Source of the DNA: Acidovorax sp. 69
Lineage (GTDB): Bacteria > Pseudomonadota > Gammaproteobacteria > Burkholderiales > Burkholderiaceae_C
Assembly (NCBI RefSeq): GCF_002797445.1
Contig: NZ_PGEP01000001.1
Location: 1,549,001-1,613,000 of the forward strand
Reading direction: 5' to 3'
Length of the DNA: 64,000 bases
Below the pieces are notes generated by a model. It ran no database searches. It worked only from the letters and a program-made list of their open reading frames with translations, and was not told where the DNA came from. Both the position numbers and the translations under genes were made by a program. Of this stretch, positions 55,014-64,000 are shown piece by piece; the first letter of the stretch is position 1, and each line of letters opens with the position of its first letter.

Positions 55014-56003
55014 ATGAAGACTTCCCGCCGCAGCTTGCTGTCCCGCCTTGTGCGCACCAGTGCTTTTCTGGGGGCCGCCCTGACCGTGGGGTTGGCCTCG
55101 GCCCAGTCGCCCAAGCCGATTCGCCTGCTGGTGGGGTTTCCGCCCGGTGGGGGGTCGGACGCCATCGCCCGCACCTTGAGCGAAAAACTCAAGGACGAAC
55201 TGGGCGTGCCCGTGGTCGTGGAAAACCGGCCCGGTGCCGGGGGGCAGATTGCCGCCCAGGCCCTCAAGGCGTCTGCAGCCGACGGCACCACGCTGTTTTT
55301 GACCCACGATCACACCATCTCCATCCTGCCCCAGGTGGTCAAGAACCCTGGCTATGAGCCCGCACGCGACTTTGTGCCCGTGGCAGGTTTTGCCACCTTC
55401 GTGAATGCGTTTGCAGTGTCGGGCGGCACACCCGCCAAGTCGTTCACCGAGTACGTCAGCTGGATCAAGACGGCGGGTGGTGGCAAGGGGGCGGTGGGCA
55501 TTCCTGCACCCGCCTCCACGCCCGAGTTTCTGGTCAAGCTGGTGGGGCAGAAGTACCAGGTGGATCTGGTCTCGGCCCCTTACCGAGGCAGCGCGCCCAT
55601 GATGGCGGACATGCTGGGCAACCAGATTGGTGCGGGCGTGGCCTCGGTCCAGGATTTCATCGAGAACCACAAGGCGGGCAAGGTGCGTGTGGTAGGCGTG
55701 CTGGGCACCAAGCGCCAGGCGGCATTGCCGGATGTGCCCACCTTCGACGAGATGGGCCTCAAGGGCTTTGAAGACTTGCCGTATTACGGCATCTACGCCC
55801 CCACGGGTACGCCCCAGAAGTTCATCACCGACTTCTCCAGCGCCATGGCCAAGGTGGTGGCCATGCCGGATGTGCGCGATCACCTGACGGCCATGGGCCT
55901 GACCGTGGGCTACATGTCGCCCCAGCAGTTGGCCACGCGTGAGAAGGCCTACACCGAAGCCTGGACGCGCATCATCAAGACCAGTGGTTTTGTGGCGCAG
56001 TAG
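55014..56003 (+). CDS. Bug-family tripartite tricarboxylate transporter substrate-binding protein
   Basis: A 329-residue periplasmic binding protein: signal peptide TSAFLGAALTVGLASAQ, then IRLLVGFPPGGGSDAIAR, VVVENRPGAGGQIAAQ and YRGSAPMMADMLGNQIGAG, the Bug motifs. CTGGAG lies 8 nt before the ATG. It is related to, but clearly different from, the Bug protein at 48384. It lies 80 bp after argH on the same strand; no transporter membrane genes are nearby. A repeat follows. Confidence 0.92.
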   Translation: MKTSRRSLLSRLVRTSAFLGAALTVGLASAQSPKPIRLLVGFPPGGGSDAIARTLSEKLKDELGVPVVVENRPGAGGQIAAQALKASAADGTTLFLTHDHTISILPQVVKNPGYEPARDFVPVAGFATFVNAFAVSGGTPAKSFTEYVSWIKTAGGGKGAVGIPAPASTPEFLVKLVGQKYQVDLVSAPYRGSAPMMADMLGNQIGAGVASVQDFIENHKAGKVRVVGVLGTKRQAALPDVPTFDEMGLKGFEDLPYYGIYAPTGTPQKFITDFSSAMAKVVAMPDVRDHLTAMGLTVGYMSPQQLATREKAYTEAWTRIIKTSGFVAQ

Positions 56004-56081
56004 TCTGGGGACCGGCCTGCGTGGTCATGCGGTCGGATGCCGCTGTGCTCCAGGGTTCCTGAAAACCTTCGATTTTCAGTA

Positions 56082-56148
56082 ATTCAAGTGAAAATAGCCG
56101 CCAGCGCTTATCAGTAAAGCGCTGGTAGCTATTTTATTTGTAGCAAGC
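56082..56148. repeat. Dispersed two-hairpin repeat between convergent genes
   Basis: AGCGCTTATCAGTAAAGCGCT forms the GCGCTT/AAAGCGC stem, followed by GGTAGCTATTTTATTTGTAG (stem region TAGC/GC). It begins 79 bp after the Bug stop. Confidence 0.75.
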
Positions 56149-56189
56149 ATCGGGCAATGTGCCCTTGGCCTCCCGGCCCCGCTCTGCGG

Positions 56190-56798
56190 TCAGAGCATGG
56201 TCTCGCGCTGCTGCTCGGCGCGCGAAGCGCCAATGGCGGTTTCCACCTTCTTGATTTCTTCGGGCGGTGGCAACACAGCAGGCATGCCCAGGGCCTGAAT
56301 GGACAGCTCGCGGCACCAGCCCTTGGTGTGGTACAGGTGGTGGTCTTCGTCTTTTTCGACGGCCTTGTGCGCCACTTTGAGGGTGTGGCCCACATCGCCC
56401 GTGGCCACCTTGGCTACTTGGCCCAGCAACTCCCAGTTGGCGTGGTCCTTGGTTTCTGCATGCACCACGCACTCGCAGGCCACCAGCTGTGCGGCGTCGG
56501 GCGCGCCAGACTTCTTGGCCAATTGCATCGCCTGCACCAGTGAAGCACCGATGTGCTTGACCACGGCCCGCGTGGGCGACTGGGCGTCAGGGTCGAGCCC
56601 CAGCGCATCGCAGATGCCGCGCACCACGTTCTGGTGCGCCAGCGTTTCTTCCAGATAACCTTCCCATTCCTTCTTCAGGTCCGGGTTCACGGCGCAGGTC
56701 AGGGCGGTGCGGTATACCTGCTCGCCGCCGAGTTCGGTCTCCATCATCTGCAGCACCAGGTCGTCCAGTTGATGGCTGTCGTAGTGGCTCTTGGGCAT
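56190..56798 (-). CDS. Ferritin-like/DUF892-type protein downstream of katE
   Basis: A 202-residue soluble, mostly helical protein. Metal-ligand-like Glu/His occur at regular places: METELGGEQVYRTAL, GYLEETLAHQNVV, CECVVHAETKDHANWELL and EKDEDHHLYHTKGW, a pattern like a four-helix ferritin-type diiron fold. I cannot name the family with certainty. It lies 48 bp after katE on the same strand, so the two are likely cotranscribed; a role in iron handling or peroxide defence is inference. Confidence 0.65.
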   Translation of the reverse strand: MPKSHYDSHQLDDLVLQMMETELGGEQVYRTALTCAVNPDLKKEWEGYLEETLAHQNVVRGICDALGLDPDAQSPTRAVVKHIGASLVQAMQLAKKSGAPDAAQLVACECVVHAETKDHANWELLGQVAKVATGDVGHTLKVAHKAVEKDEDHHLYHTKGWCRELSIQALGMPAVLPPPEEIKKVETAIGASRAEQQRETML

Positions 56799-56846
56799 GG
56801 GGGCTCCTTCGGTGGTTGGGTGGGTGAGGGAAATGTGCGCAGGCGT

Positions 56847-58979
56847 TCAGGCCAGAGTGCGAACCTTGGCTTCGCGGTCCCATTGGCGTGTCTGGGCGGC
56901 GGCGATGAAGCCCTGGGCGTCTGCCGGGTCCACCACGCCCGCATCGGGCTCAATGCCGCCAGCCTGCAGGATGGCCTGGGTGCCCTTGCAGGCGGCAATG
57001 GCCTTGAGGTGGCCGAACGCATCGCGGAACCAGTCCACGGCCGCCGCCTCTTTGGCCAGCTGTGCGCCCATGTCGGGCGACAGGACGGAGGCCACCGCGT
57101 CAAACACCACCGATGGCGTACCCGCCAGCTGACCATCCGCAGGCAGCAGCGTGCCGTCCTTCAGCAAGGCACCGCCCACCTTGGGCGCCACGATCTTCAC
57201 GGTGGCGCCGGCCTTCTCCAGCGCCTTGCGCAGGTTGGCCACCGAGGTGCCGTTCGATCCATCCGCCACCAGAATGCCGATCGAGCGGCCCTGCAGTGTG
57301 GGCTTCATGCGGTCGATGATGCGCAGGGCGGGCGAAAGGGGCAGGTCTTGCACGGGCTCGGCGGCGGGTGGGGCCGGGGGCAGCGCCTGCAGCCCCAGGC
57401 CATCGGCAACGCGCTGTGCCAGCTCGGGGTCCACGTGCAGCAGGTGGCCCACCACGGCTTCGCGCACATGGGGTGTGCCCACCTTGGACAGCTCGAACAC
57501 CAGCGCCGAGGCCATGTGGGCCTGCTCTAGCGGGCTCTGGCTGCGGTAGAACATGCGCGCCTGGCTGTAGTGGTCGGCAAAACTCTCGGGGCGGATGCGC
57601 CCTTTTCCCCGGCCATCGCCATCGTCGGCCTGTGCAAAGTGGCGAAAGCCTTGTGCCAGCGAGGCGCGGGGCGCGTCCGGCTGAAGGCTGCTGGGCTCGT
57701 AGTTGACGCGGCCTTTGAGCGCCTGTACCTGCATTTGCATGTGGCCATCGCGCTGCAGGTTGTGGAACGGGCACTTCGGGGCATTGATGGGTATCTGCGC
57801 AAAGTTGGGCCCGCCCAGGCGCGACAGCTGCGTGTCCAGGTACGAGAACAGGCGGCCCTGCAGCAGTGGGTCGTTGCTGAAGTCGATGCCCGGCGGCACA
57901 TTGGCGGGGCAGAACGCCACCTGCTCGGTCTCGGCGAAAAAGTTGTCGGGCCAGCGGTTGAGCACCATGCGGCCAATCGGCTGCAGGGGCACCAGTTCTT
58001 CGGGGATGAGCTTGGTGGGGTCGAGATGATCGACCGGGAAGCGTTCGGCATCTTGCTCAGTGAACAGCTGCACCGACAACTCCCACTCGGGAAAGTCCCC
58101 CGCCTCGATGGCTTCGAACAGGTCGCGCCGGTGGTAGTCGTTGTCGGCCGATTGCAGCTTGAGGGCCTCGTCCCACACCGTGGACTGGATGCCCAGCTTG
58201 GGCCGCCAGTGGAACTTGACAAACGTGCTCTCGCCCGCAGCGTTGATCAGGCGAAAGCTGTGCACGCCAAAACCTTCCATCATGCGCAGGCTGCGCGGGA
58301 TGGTGCGGTCGCTCATGGCCCACATGATCATGTGCAGGGTTTCGGGCATCAGCGAGACAAAGTCCCAAAAGGTGTCGTGCGCGCTGGCCGCTTGTGGAAA
58401 CCCGCGGTCGGGCTCCATCTTGACGGCGTGCACCAGGTCTGGGAACTTCATCGCATCCTGAATGAAGAACACGGGAATGTTGTTGCCCACCAGATCCCAG
58501 TTGCCCTCAGGCGTGTAGAACTTGACGGCAAAGCCACGCACGTCGCGCGGTGTGTCTACCGAACCCGCACCCCCGGCCACGGTCGAAAAGCGGGTGAACA
58601 CAGGGGTCTGTACACCGATGTCGGTCAGCACCTTGGCGGTGGTGTACTTTTTGAGCGAGTGCGTCAGCTCAAAAAAGCCATGGGCCGCCGTGCCCCGCGC
58701 ATGCACGATGCGTTCGGGGATGCGTTCATGGTCAAAGTGCGTGATCTTCTCGCGCAGGATGAAGTCTTCCAGCAGCGTGGGCCCGCGGGGCGATGGGCGC
58801 AGTGAGTTCTGGTTGTCGGCGACTGGGATGCCCTGCTGGGTGGTCAGCACCGGGTGTTTGCCGCCAGCCTGCTGCTGCAGCTCGCCCGCGTTGCCGCGAA
58901 AGTTGTCGGACTGGGTCGATGAGGGCAGGGCAGACGGCGATTTGTGGGCCGCGCTGCGCGAGGTAGGGGGTCGTGCCAT
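56847..58979 (-). CDS. katE: Large-subunit catalase (KatE/HPII type)
   Basis: A 710-residue clade II catalase that breaks H2O2 down. The catalytic His is His93 in [14 protein letters not shown], the Asn is in [18 protein letters not shown], and the heme-ligand Tyr in [14 protein letters not shown]. The C-terminal ~150 residues form the flavodoxin/GATase-like domain ([18 protein letters not shown]) that marks large-subunit catalases. ATG 58979 has AGGAG 6 nt before it; the frame remains open upstream without homology. Often stationary-phase controlled; not visible here. The ferritin-like gene follows. 58980-59183 is the divergent promoter region with the A2M gene. Confidence 0.95.
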   Translation of the reverse strand: MARPPTSRSAAHKSPSALPSSTQSDNFRGNAGELQQQAGGKHPVLTTQQGIPVADNQNSLRPSPRGPTLLEDFILREKITHFDHERIPERIVHARGTAAHGFFELTHSLKKYTTAKVLTDIGVQTPVFTRFSTVAGGAGSVDTPRDVRGFAVKFYTPEGNWDLVGNNIPVFFIQDAMKFPDLVHAVKMEPDRGFPQAASAHDTFWDFVSLMPETLHMIMWAMSDRTIPRSLRMMEGFGVHSFRLINAAGESTFVKFHWRPKLGIQSTVWDEALKLQSADNDYHRRDLFEAIEAGDFPEWELSVQLFTEQDAERFPVDHLDPTKLIPEELVPLQPIGRMVLNRWPDNFFAETEQVAFCPANVPPGIDFSNDPLLQGRLFSYLDTQLSRLGGPNFAQIPINAPKCPFHNLQRDGHMQMQVQALKGRVNYEPSSLQPDAPRASLAQGFRHFAQADDGDGRGKGRIRPESFADHYSQARMFYRSQSPLEQAHMASALVFELSKVGTPHVREAVVGHLLHVDPELAQRVADGLGLQALPPAPPAAEPVQDLPLSPALRIIDRMKPTLQGRSIGILVADGSNGTSVANLRKALEKAGATVKIVAPKVGGALLKDGTLLPADGQLAGTPSVVFDAVASVLSPDMGAQLAKEAAAVDWFRDAFGHLKAIAACKGTQAILQAGGIEPDAGVVDPADAQGFIAAAQTRQWDREAKVRTLA

Positions 58980-59183
58980 GGGCGCTCCTGGGTGGTGCGT
59001 GGGGTAAAACGAAGCCACCATCTTTGGATGCTGAGGGGGCATGGCGGGTAGGACATGGCCCCATCGGCGCGTCGTCGGGCGCGGGTGATGACGGCTTGCC
59101 CGGCGGATACGTAAGTGCATGCAACACCCACCCGGGCGACATGGCACTTTGTTACGCTTGCCGGTTCCTTCGGAGGGGATCGC

Positions 59184-62100
59184 GTGAACGCAAAAAAATG
59201 GATGTTGGCCGCCAGTCTGTCGCTGCTGGCCTGGGGTGCGCAGGCCCTGCAGATCGCCAGCTTCTCGCCCCAGGGCGAGGTGGCGCGCGTGCGCCAGGTG
59301 GTGGCCAAGTTCGATGCCGCTGCGGTCAACTTTGGTGACCCCAAGGCGCCAGCGCCCCTGAACCTGAGCTGCAGCGATGCCAGCGTCACCAAGGGAGCAG
59401 GCCGCTGGACCGGCGAGCGCGAGTGGGTGTTTGACTTTGAGCGCGACCTGCCGCCGGGCGTGCGTTGCACGGCCAGCGTCAAACCAGGCTTCAAATCGGC
59501 CGCTGGCGCAGAGCTGACGGGCGCTAAAAGCTATCAGTTCAATAGCGGCGGGCCGTTTGTGCAGAACCTCCGCCCCAGCACGTACGAGCAGATCGACGAA
59601 GAGCAGTTCTTTGTGCTGTTTCTCAATGGCGCCGCCACCACGGCCAGCGTGCAGGCCAATGTGTGGTGCACGGCCGAAGGCGTGGGCGAGCGCATCCCCG
59701 TGCGTTTGATCGAGGGCGCCCAGCGCGCCGAGATCCTCAAAGGCCTGGGCCTGGAGAAGGATGCCGCACGCGAGCCCCTGGCCTTTGCCACGCTCGCCTG
59801 CAACCGCCGGTTCACCTCGGGCTCGCGCATGCAGATCGTGTTCGGCAAGGGCGTGGCCACCCCCAGCGGGGTCGCCAACACGGTGGAAAAGCGCTTTGAC
59901 TTCAAGGTGCGCGAGCCGTTCTCGGCCGAGTTCAGCTGCGAGCGCGAAAACGCCCAGGCAGCCTGCCTGCCAATTCGCCCCATGATCTTGTCCTTCAACG
60001 CGCCGGTGCCGCGCAAGCTGGCGGCGGCCATCCGCCTCAAATCCGGCAAGGAAACCCTCAAGCCCCAGATAGATGGGGGCGCAGAGGGCGCGCAGGGTGA
60101 TGCGCTGGTCAACAGCCTGCAGTTCAGCGCCCCCCTGGCCGAGAACACCGCTTTCACCATCGAGCTGCCCAAAGACTTCAAGGACGCCTCGGGGCGCCCA
60201 CTGCGCAATGCCGACAACTTCCCGCTCAAGGTGTCCACGGGCGGCATGCCGCCGCTGGCCAAGTTTGCGGCGGCGCCGTTTGGCATCGTGGAGCGTTTTG
60301 CCGAAGGCCCCGCATCGGACAACCCCCCGGCGTTGCTGCCTGTGACGCTGCGCAACGTGGAGGCCGCCCTGCGCGTGCAGGGTCTGCAAGCGGGCGTGGC
60401 GGCCGCCGCCCCACCGGCTGGCAAGGTGAGCACGCTCAAGCCCGGCACCGACGCAGACATCATTGCCTGGTTCCACAAGGTACGGCGGTATGACAGCTAC
60501 GTGGTGGATCGCAAGCAGGCGCGCCAGGATGTGACGGGCCCCTTGCCCAAGGTGCTCGACGACGACAAGGAATATGTGCAGTCCCGCATGCTGTCGCTGC
60601 TGGCGGGCAAGGGCGGCGTCAAGACGCTGGACCTGCCCAAGCCCGCAAGCAACGACCCGCGCCCGTTCGAGGTGGTGGGCATTCCGCTCACGCCCGGCTT
60701 CCATGTGGTGGAGATTGCCTCGCAAAAGCTCGGCGCCTCGCTGCTGGACGACCGCCATGGCGAAGGCCGCACGATGTATGTGCGCACCTCGGCGCTGGTG
60801 ACCAACCTGGGCGTGCATTTCAAGCTGGGCCGCGAAAACGCGCTGGCCTGGGTCACCACGCTCGACAAGGGCCTGCCCGTGCAGGGCGCCACGGTGCGGG
60901 TGTCCGACTGCCGCGGAAAGGAACTGGCGCAGGCCGTGACCGATGCGCAGGGCATTGCGCGTGTGGAGGGGCTCTCGTCAGAGCCGCCCGGCTGCAACGC
61001 CAATGGCGAAGAGGACGGTGGCCAGGCCTACTTTGTGAGCGCGCGCCACAAGGGCGTGGATGGCGTGGAGGACATGGCCTTTACCTGGAGCGACTGGCAG
61101 CGCGGCATCGAGCCTTGGCGCTTTAACGTGCCCACCAGCCGTGCCACCGAGCCGGACGAACGCGCCCACACCATCTTCGACCGCACGCTGTTCCGCGCGG
61201 GTGAAACCGTATCGATGAAGCACCTGCTGCGCGCTGAAACGCGCCAGGGCTTTGCGCTCTCAGCGGCGCGACCCGATAAGCTCGTGATCACCCACCTGGG
61301 CAGCGGGCAGCAGTTCACCCAGCCCCTGGCGTGGCGGGGCACAGCCACGGGAGGGCTCAGCGCGCAAAGCAGCTTTGCCATCCCGCCCGCCGCCAAGCTT
61401 GGGGTGTACCAGGTCGAGCTGGGAGGCAACGGCACGGTGAACGGCAGCCTGGCGTCGGGCTCGTTCCGCGTGGAGGAGTTCCGCCTGCCCGTGCTGGAAG
61501 GCCGCATCACCCCGGTGGAAAAGAAAGCGCTGGTGCGTGCGCGCTCAGTGCCCACCGACGTGCAGATCAACTATGTGGCCGGTGGCGGCGCCGCCAACCT
61601 GCCGGTGCGCGTGTCGGCCCTGGTGCGCGGCAAGTCCCTGCAGTTCAGCGACTACGACACCTTCAGCTTCAACCCGCCGCGCAAGCGCGAGCAGAGCAAC
61701 GCCAGCAGCGACGACGAAGAAGCCACCGCCAGCCAGGACGCGCGCGTGATCGCCGACAAGCTGCCGCTCACGCTGGACAAGAACGGTGCGGGCAAGGTCA
61801 CCATCGACAACGTGCCCCAGGCCCGCCAGCCGCAGGAGCTGCTGCTGGAGGCCACCTATGCCGACCCCAATGGCGAGGTGCAGACCCTTCGCAGCACGCA
61901 GGCGCTGTGGCCTGCCGGTGTGGTGGCGGGCATCAAGACCGAGGGCTGGGTGTCTGCCCGCCAGAAGATCCGCTTTCAGGCACTGGCACTGCAACACAAC
62001 GGCAAGCCTGCGGCCGACACGTCGCTGCAGGTGCAAGCCATGGCCCGCATCACCACCACCACGCGCAAGCGCATGGTGGGCGGCTTCTACAGCTACGACA

Positions 62101-64000
62101 ACCAGACCGACACCAAGGACCTGGGCACGTTGTGCACGGGCAAGAGCGACGCGCGCGGCCTGTTGCTGTGCGAATCCAAACTCGACGAGGCGGGCGAGGT
62201 GGAGCTGGTGGTCACCGCCACCGACAAGGACGGCAACACCAGCGTGGCCGCGTCGTCGGTGTGGGTCACGCGCCAGGGCGAGTTGTGGTTTGGTGGTGAA
62301 GACCATGACCGCATCGACCTGCTGCCCGAAAAGAAAAGCTACCAACCCGGCGAGACCGCCAAGTTCCAGGTGCGCATGCCGTTCCGCTATGCCACGGCCC
62401 TGGTGGCCGTGGAGCGCGAAGGCATCATCGATACGCAGGTGGTGCAGCTCAACGGGCAAGACCCGACCGTGAGCCTGAAGGTGCAGCCCGACTGGGGCCC
62501 CAACGTTTACGTGAGCGTGCTGGCCCTGCGCGGCCGCCTGCGCGAGGTGCCGTGGTACAGCTTCTTCACCTGGGGCTTCAAGGCACCGCGCGAGTGGTGG
62601 ACCTCGTTCTGGTACGAAGGCAAGGAATACCAGGCGCCCACGGCGCTGGTGGATTTGTCCAAGCCCGCGTTCCGCCTGGGCCTGGCCGAGATCCGCGTGG
62701 GCACACAGGCCCACCAGATCGACGTGAAGGTGACTGCCGACAAGGAGAGCTACGCCGTGCGCGGCAAGGCCGAGGTCACCATCACCGCCACGCTGCCCGG
62801 TGGCAAGCCCGCTGCCAACGCCGAGGTGGCGCTGGCCGCTGTGGACCAGGCGCTGCTGGAGCTGATGCCCAACAACAGCTGGAACCTGCTCGAAGCCATG
62901 CTGCAGCGTCGCAGCTGGGGCGTGGAGACCTCGACGGCGCAGATGGAAATCATCGGCCGGCGCCACTACGGCAAGAAGGCGGTGCCTGCCGGTGGCGGTG
63001 GCGGCAAGTCGCCCACGCGCGAGCTGCTCGACACCTTGCTGCTGTGGGAGCCCGCCATCAAGCTCGACGCCAACGGCCAGGCCAAGGTGACGGTGCCGCT
63101 CAACGATGCGCTCACCACCTTCAAGATCGTGGCGGTAGCGGATGCGTCCACCGGGCTGTTTGGCACCGGCAGCACCAGCATCCGCGCCACGCAAGACCTG
63201 CAGATCATCAGTGGCCTGCCGCCGCTGGTGCGCGAGGACGACCAGTTCCGCGCCCAGATCACGCTGCGCAACACCACCAAGACTGCCATGAAGGTAGAGG
63301 TGGCACCGCGCGCCACACTGCTCGACCTGAAGCCACAGACCATCGACATTCCGCCCGGAGAGGCGCGTGAGGTGGCCTGGGACGTGACAGCCCCTGCGCA
63401 GCTGGCGCAAACGCGCGCCGAAGCCATCCTGTGGGAGATCGAAGCCAAAGACCAGGTCAGCGGCGCCCGCGACGCCCTCAAGGCCCGCCAGCGCATCATC
63501 CCGGCCGTACCGCTCACGGTGCAGCAGGCCACGCTGGTGCAGGTGGACGGCAGCTTCAACCTCGATGTGAACCCACCCGCCGACGCATTGCCTGGCCGAG
63601 GCGGCCTCAAGATGTCGCTGCAGCCCAAGCTGGCCGAAGGCCTGCCCGGCGTGCGCGACTGGTGGGCGCGTTACCCGTTTGCTTGCCTGGAGCAAAAGAC
63701 CAGCAAGGCCGTGGGCCTGCGCGATGGCGTGTTGTGGCAGACCGTGGTGGCGCAGTTGCCCACCTACCTCGATAGTGACGGCCTGGCCAATTACTTCCCG
63801 CCGCGCGATGGCGATGCCAACCGGGGCAGCGACACACTCACGGCCTACGTGCTGGCAGCCACGCATGAGGCCGCCGCCATCAACCCCGCGTTTGCCCTGC
63901 CCGACGCTGCCCGTGCGCCGATGGAGCGTGGCCTGATTGCGTTTGTGGAAGGCCGCATTCAGCGCAATTTCTGGAGCCCGCGCAAGGACCTGGACATGCG
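59184..64000 (+). CDS. Bacterial alpha-2-macroglobulin-like protein, C-terminally cut
   Basis: A large periplasmic protein, over 1600 residues in the window and still open at the right edge. GTG 59184 has GGAGGGG 7 nt before it and starts a signal peptide (LAASLSLLAWGAQA). MG-type repeats follow, and the thioester motif CLEQ is at residues 1501-1504 (63684-63695) in YPFACLEQKTSK, just before the edge. Bacterial A2M proteins are protease inhibitors thought to work with a penicillin-binding protein (PbpC, often the next gene). The frame is consistent throughout the window. Divergent from katE. Confidence 0.9.
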   Translation, partial: MNAKKWMLAASLSLLAWGAQALQIASFSPQGEVARVRQVVAKFDAAAVNFGDPKAPAPLNLSCSDASVTKGAGRWTGEREWVFDFERDLPPGVRCTASVKPGFKSAAGAELTGAKSYQFNSGGPFVQNLRPSTYEQIDEEQFFVLFLNGAATTASVQANVWCTAEGVGERIPVRLIEGAQRAEILKGLGLEKDAAREPLAFATLACNRRFTSGSRMQIVFGKGVATPSGVANTVEKRFDFKVREPFSAEFSCERENAQAACLPIRPMILSFNAPVPRKLAAAIRLKSGKETLKPQIDGGAEGAQGDALVNSLQFSAPLAENTAFTIELPKDFKDASGRPLRNADNFPLKVSTGGMPPLAKFAAAPFGIVERFAEGPASDNPPALLPVTLRNVEAALRVQGLQAGVAAAAPPAGKVSTLKPGTDADIIAWFHKVRRYDSYVVDRKQARQDVTGPLPKVLDDDKEYVQSRMLSLLAGKGGVKTLDLPKPASNDPRPFEVVGIPLTPGFHVVEIASQKLGASLLDDRHGEGRTMYVRTSALVTNLGVHFKLGRENALAWVTTLDKGLPVQGATVRVSDCRGKELAQAVTDAQGIARVEGLSSEPPGCNANGEEDGGQAYFVSARHKGVDGVEDMAFTWSDWQRGIEPWRFNVPTSRATEPDERAHTIFDRTLFRAGETVSMKHLLRAETRQGFALSAARPDKLVITHLGSGQQFTQPLAWRGTATGGLSAQSSFAIPPAAKLGVYQVELGGNGTVNGSLASGSFRVEEFRLPVLEGRITPVEKKALVRARSVPTDVQINYVAGGGAANLPVRVSALVRGKSLQFSDYDTFSFNPPRKREQSNASSDDEEATASQDARVIADKLPLTLDKNGAGKVTIDNVPQARQPQELLLEATYADPNGEVQTLRSTQALWPAGVVAGIKTEGWVSARQKIRFQALALQHNGKPAADTSLQVQAMARITTTTRKRMVGGFYSYDNQTDTKDLGTLCTGKSDARGLLLCESKLDEAGEVELVVTATDKDGNTSVAASSVWVTRQGELWFGGEDHDRIDLLPEKKSYQPGETAKFQVRMPFRYATALVAVEREGIIDTQVVQLNGQDPTVSLKVQPDWGPNVYVSVLALRGRLREVPWYSFFTWGFKAPREWWTSFWYEGKEYQAPTALVDLSKPAFRLGLAEIRVGTQAHQIDVKVTADKESYAVRGKAEVTITATLPGGKPAANAEVALAAVDQALLELMPNNSWNLLEAMLQRRSWGVETSTAQMEIIGRRHYGKKAVPAGGGGGKSPTRELLDTLLLWEPAIKLDANGQAKVTVPLNDALTTFKIVAVADASTGLFGTGSTSIRATQDLQIISGLPPLVREDDQFRAQITLRNTTKTAMKVEVAPRATLLDLKPQTIDIPPGEAREVAWDVTAPAQLAQTRAEAILWEIEAKDQVSGARDALKARQRIIPAVPLTVQQATLVQVDGSFNLDVNPPADALPGRGGLKMSLQPKLAEGLPGVRDWWARYPFACLEQKTSKAVGLRDGVLWQTVVAQLPTYLDSDGLANYFPPRDGDANRGSDTLTAYVLAATHEAAAINPAFALPDAARAPMERGLIAFVEGRIQRNFWSPRKDLDM

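Noticed and set aside
58980..60818. Upstream extension of the katE frame on the minus strand
   Set aside because: It is the reverse of the A2M-like gene; AGGAG before ATG 58979 and the catalase homology fix the start.
61545..63866. 773-codon open frame on the minus strand
   Set aside because: It mirrors the A2M-like coding strand and shows no domain of its own.

Overview
The window is high-GC, gene-dense chromosomal DNA that reads as Burkholderiales, most likely Comamonadaceae (Acidovorax-like). Reasons: the protein families present (two Bug-type periplasmic binding proteins, a BPSS1780-type membrane protein, small DUF4148-like proteins, a YghU-type glutathione transferase, APH-fold homoserine kinase), TACAAT-like -10 boxes lying 6-7 nt before start codons, and a short two-hairpin repeat (core GCGCTT...AAGCGC) seen eight times. 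I see no prophage, IS element or CRISPR array. This assignment is inferred from content; no database search was run.

Layout. 1-6.4 kb: the start of an M48 protease (cut by the left edge), oligoribonuclease, an RhlE-type DEAD-box helicase with a long structured leader, a PAS-PAS-GGDEF protein and a Bcr/CflA exporter. 6.6-21.0 kb: a complete type II cellulose operon on the minus strand in the order bcsB-Z-C-E-F-Q-A-G, with almost every junction overlapping by 4-8 nt. BcsE, BcsF and BcsG point to phosphoethanolamine-modified cellulose, and BcsA (PilZ) and BcsE (RxGD) to control by cyclic di-GMP. 21.0-21.5 kb: a gene-poor stretch with a candidate bcs promoter/operator, three adjacent hairpins and tRNA-Lys(CTT). 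21.6-29.2 kb: a 3-hydroxyisobutyrate-dehydrogenase-like enzyme, an arylformamidase-like hydrolase, GMP reductase, a secreted thioredoxin-like protein, a UvrD/Rep helicase and a FUSC membrane protein. 29.4-37.7 kb: PhoX phosphatase behind a clear PHO box, a FecR-domain protein, a BPSS1780-type membrane protein, homoserine kinase, a small secreted protein and DNA polymerase I. 37.9-46.2 kb: two nearly identical small exported proteins, two glutathione transferases, an SDR protein, a four-PAS GGDEF protein, a dienelactone hydrolase and a ZIP metal transporter. 46.3-56.0 kb: LysR regulator, adenosine-deaminase-like gene, Bug protein, ArsA-type ATPase, an AlgZ/AlgR-like two-component pair divergent from argH, and a second Bug protein. 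56.2-64 kb: a ferritin-like protein with KatE catalase, then an alpha-2-macroglobulin-like protein cut by the right edge.

Themes. Cyclic di-GMP signalling links many parts: two diguanylate cyclases make it, BcsA and BcsE bind it, and oligoribonuclease clears its linear breakdown product pGpG. Three genes (deaminase-like, algR-like, algZ-like) each carry a one-base loss in a G or C run; this could be sequencing undercalls or real mutation. Copies of the two-hairpin repeat sit mostly just downstream of stop codons, but one lies in frame inside the UvrD-type helicase, one inside the thioredoxin-like gene, and one supplies the start codon of the ZIP transporter.
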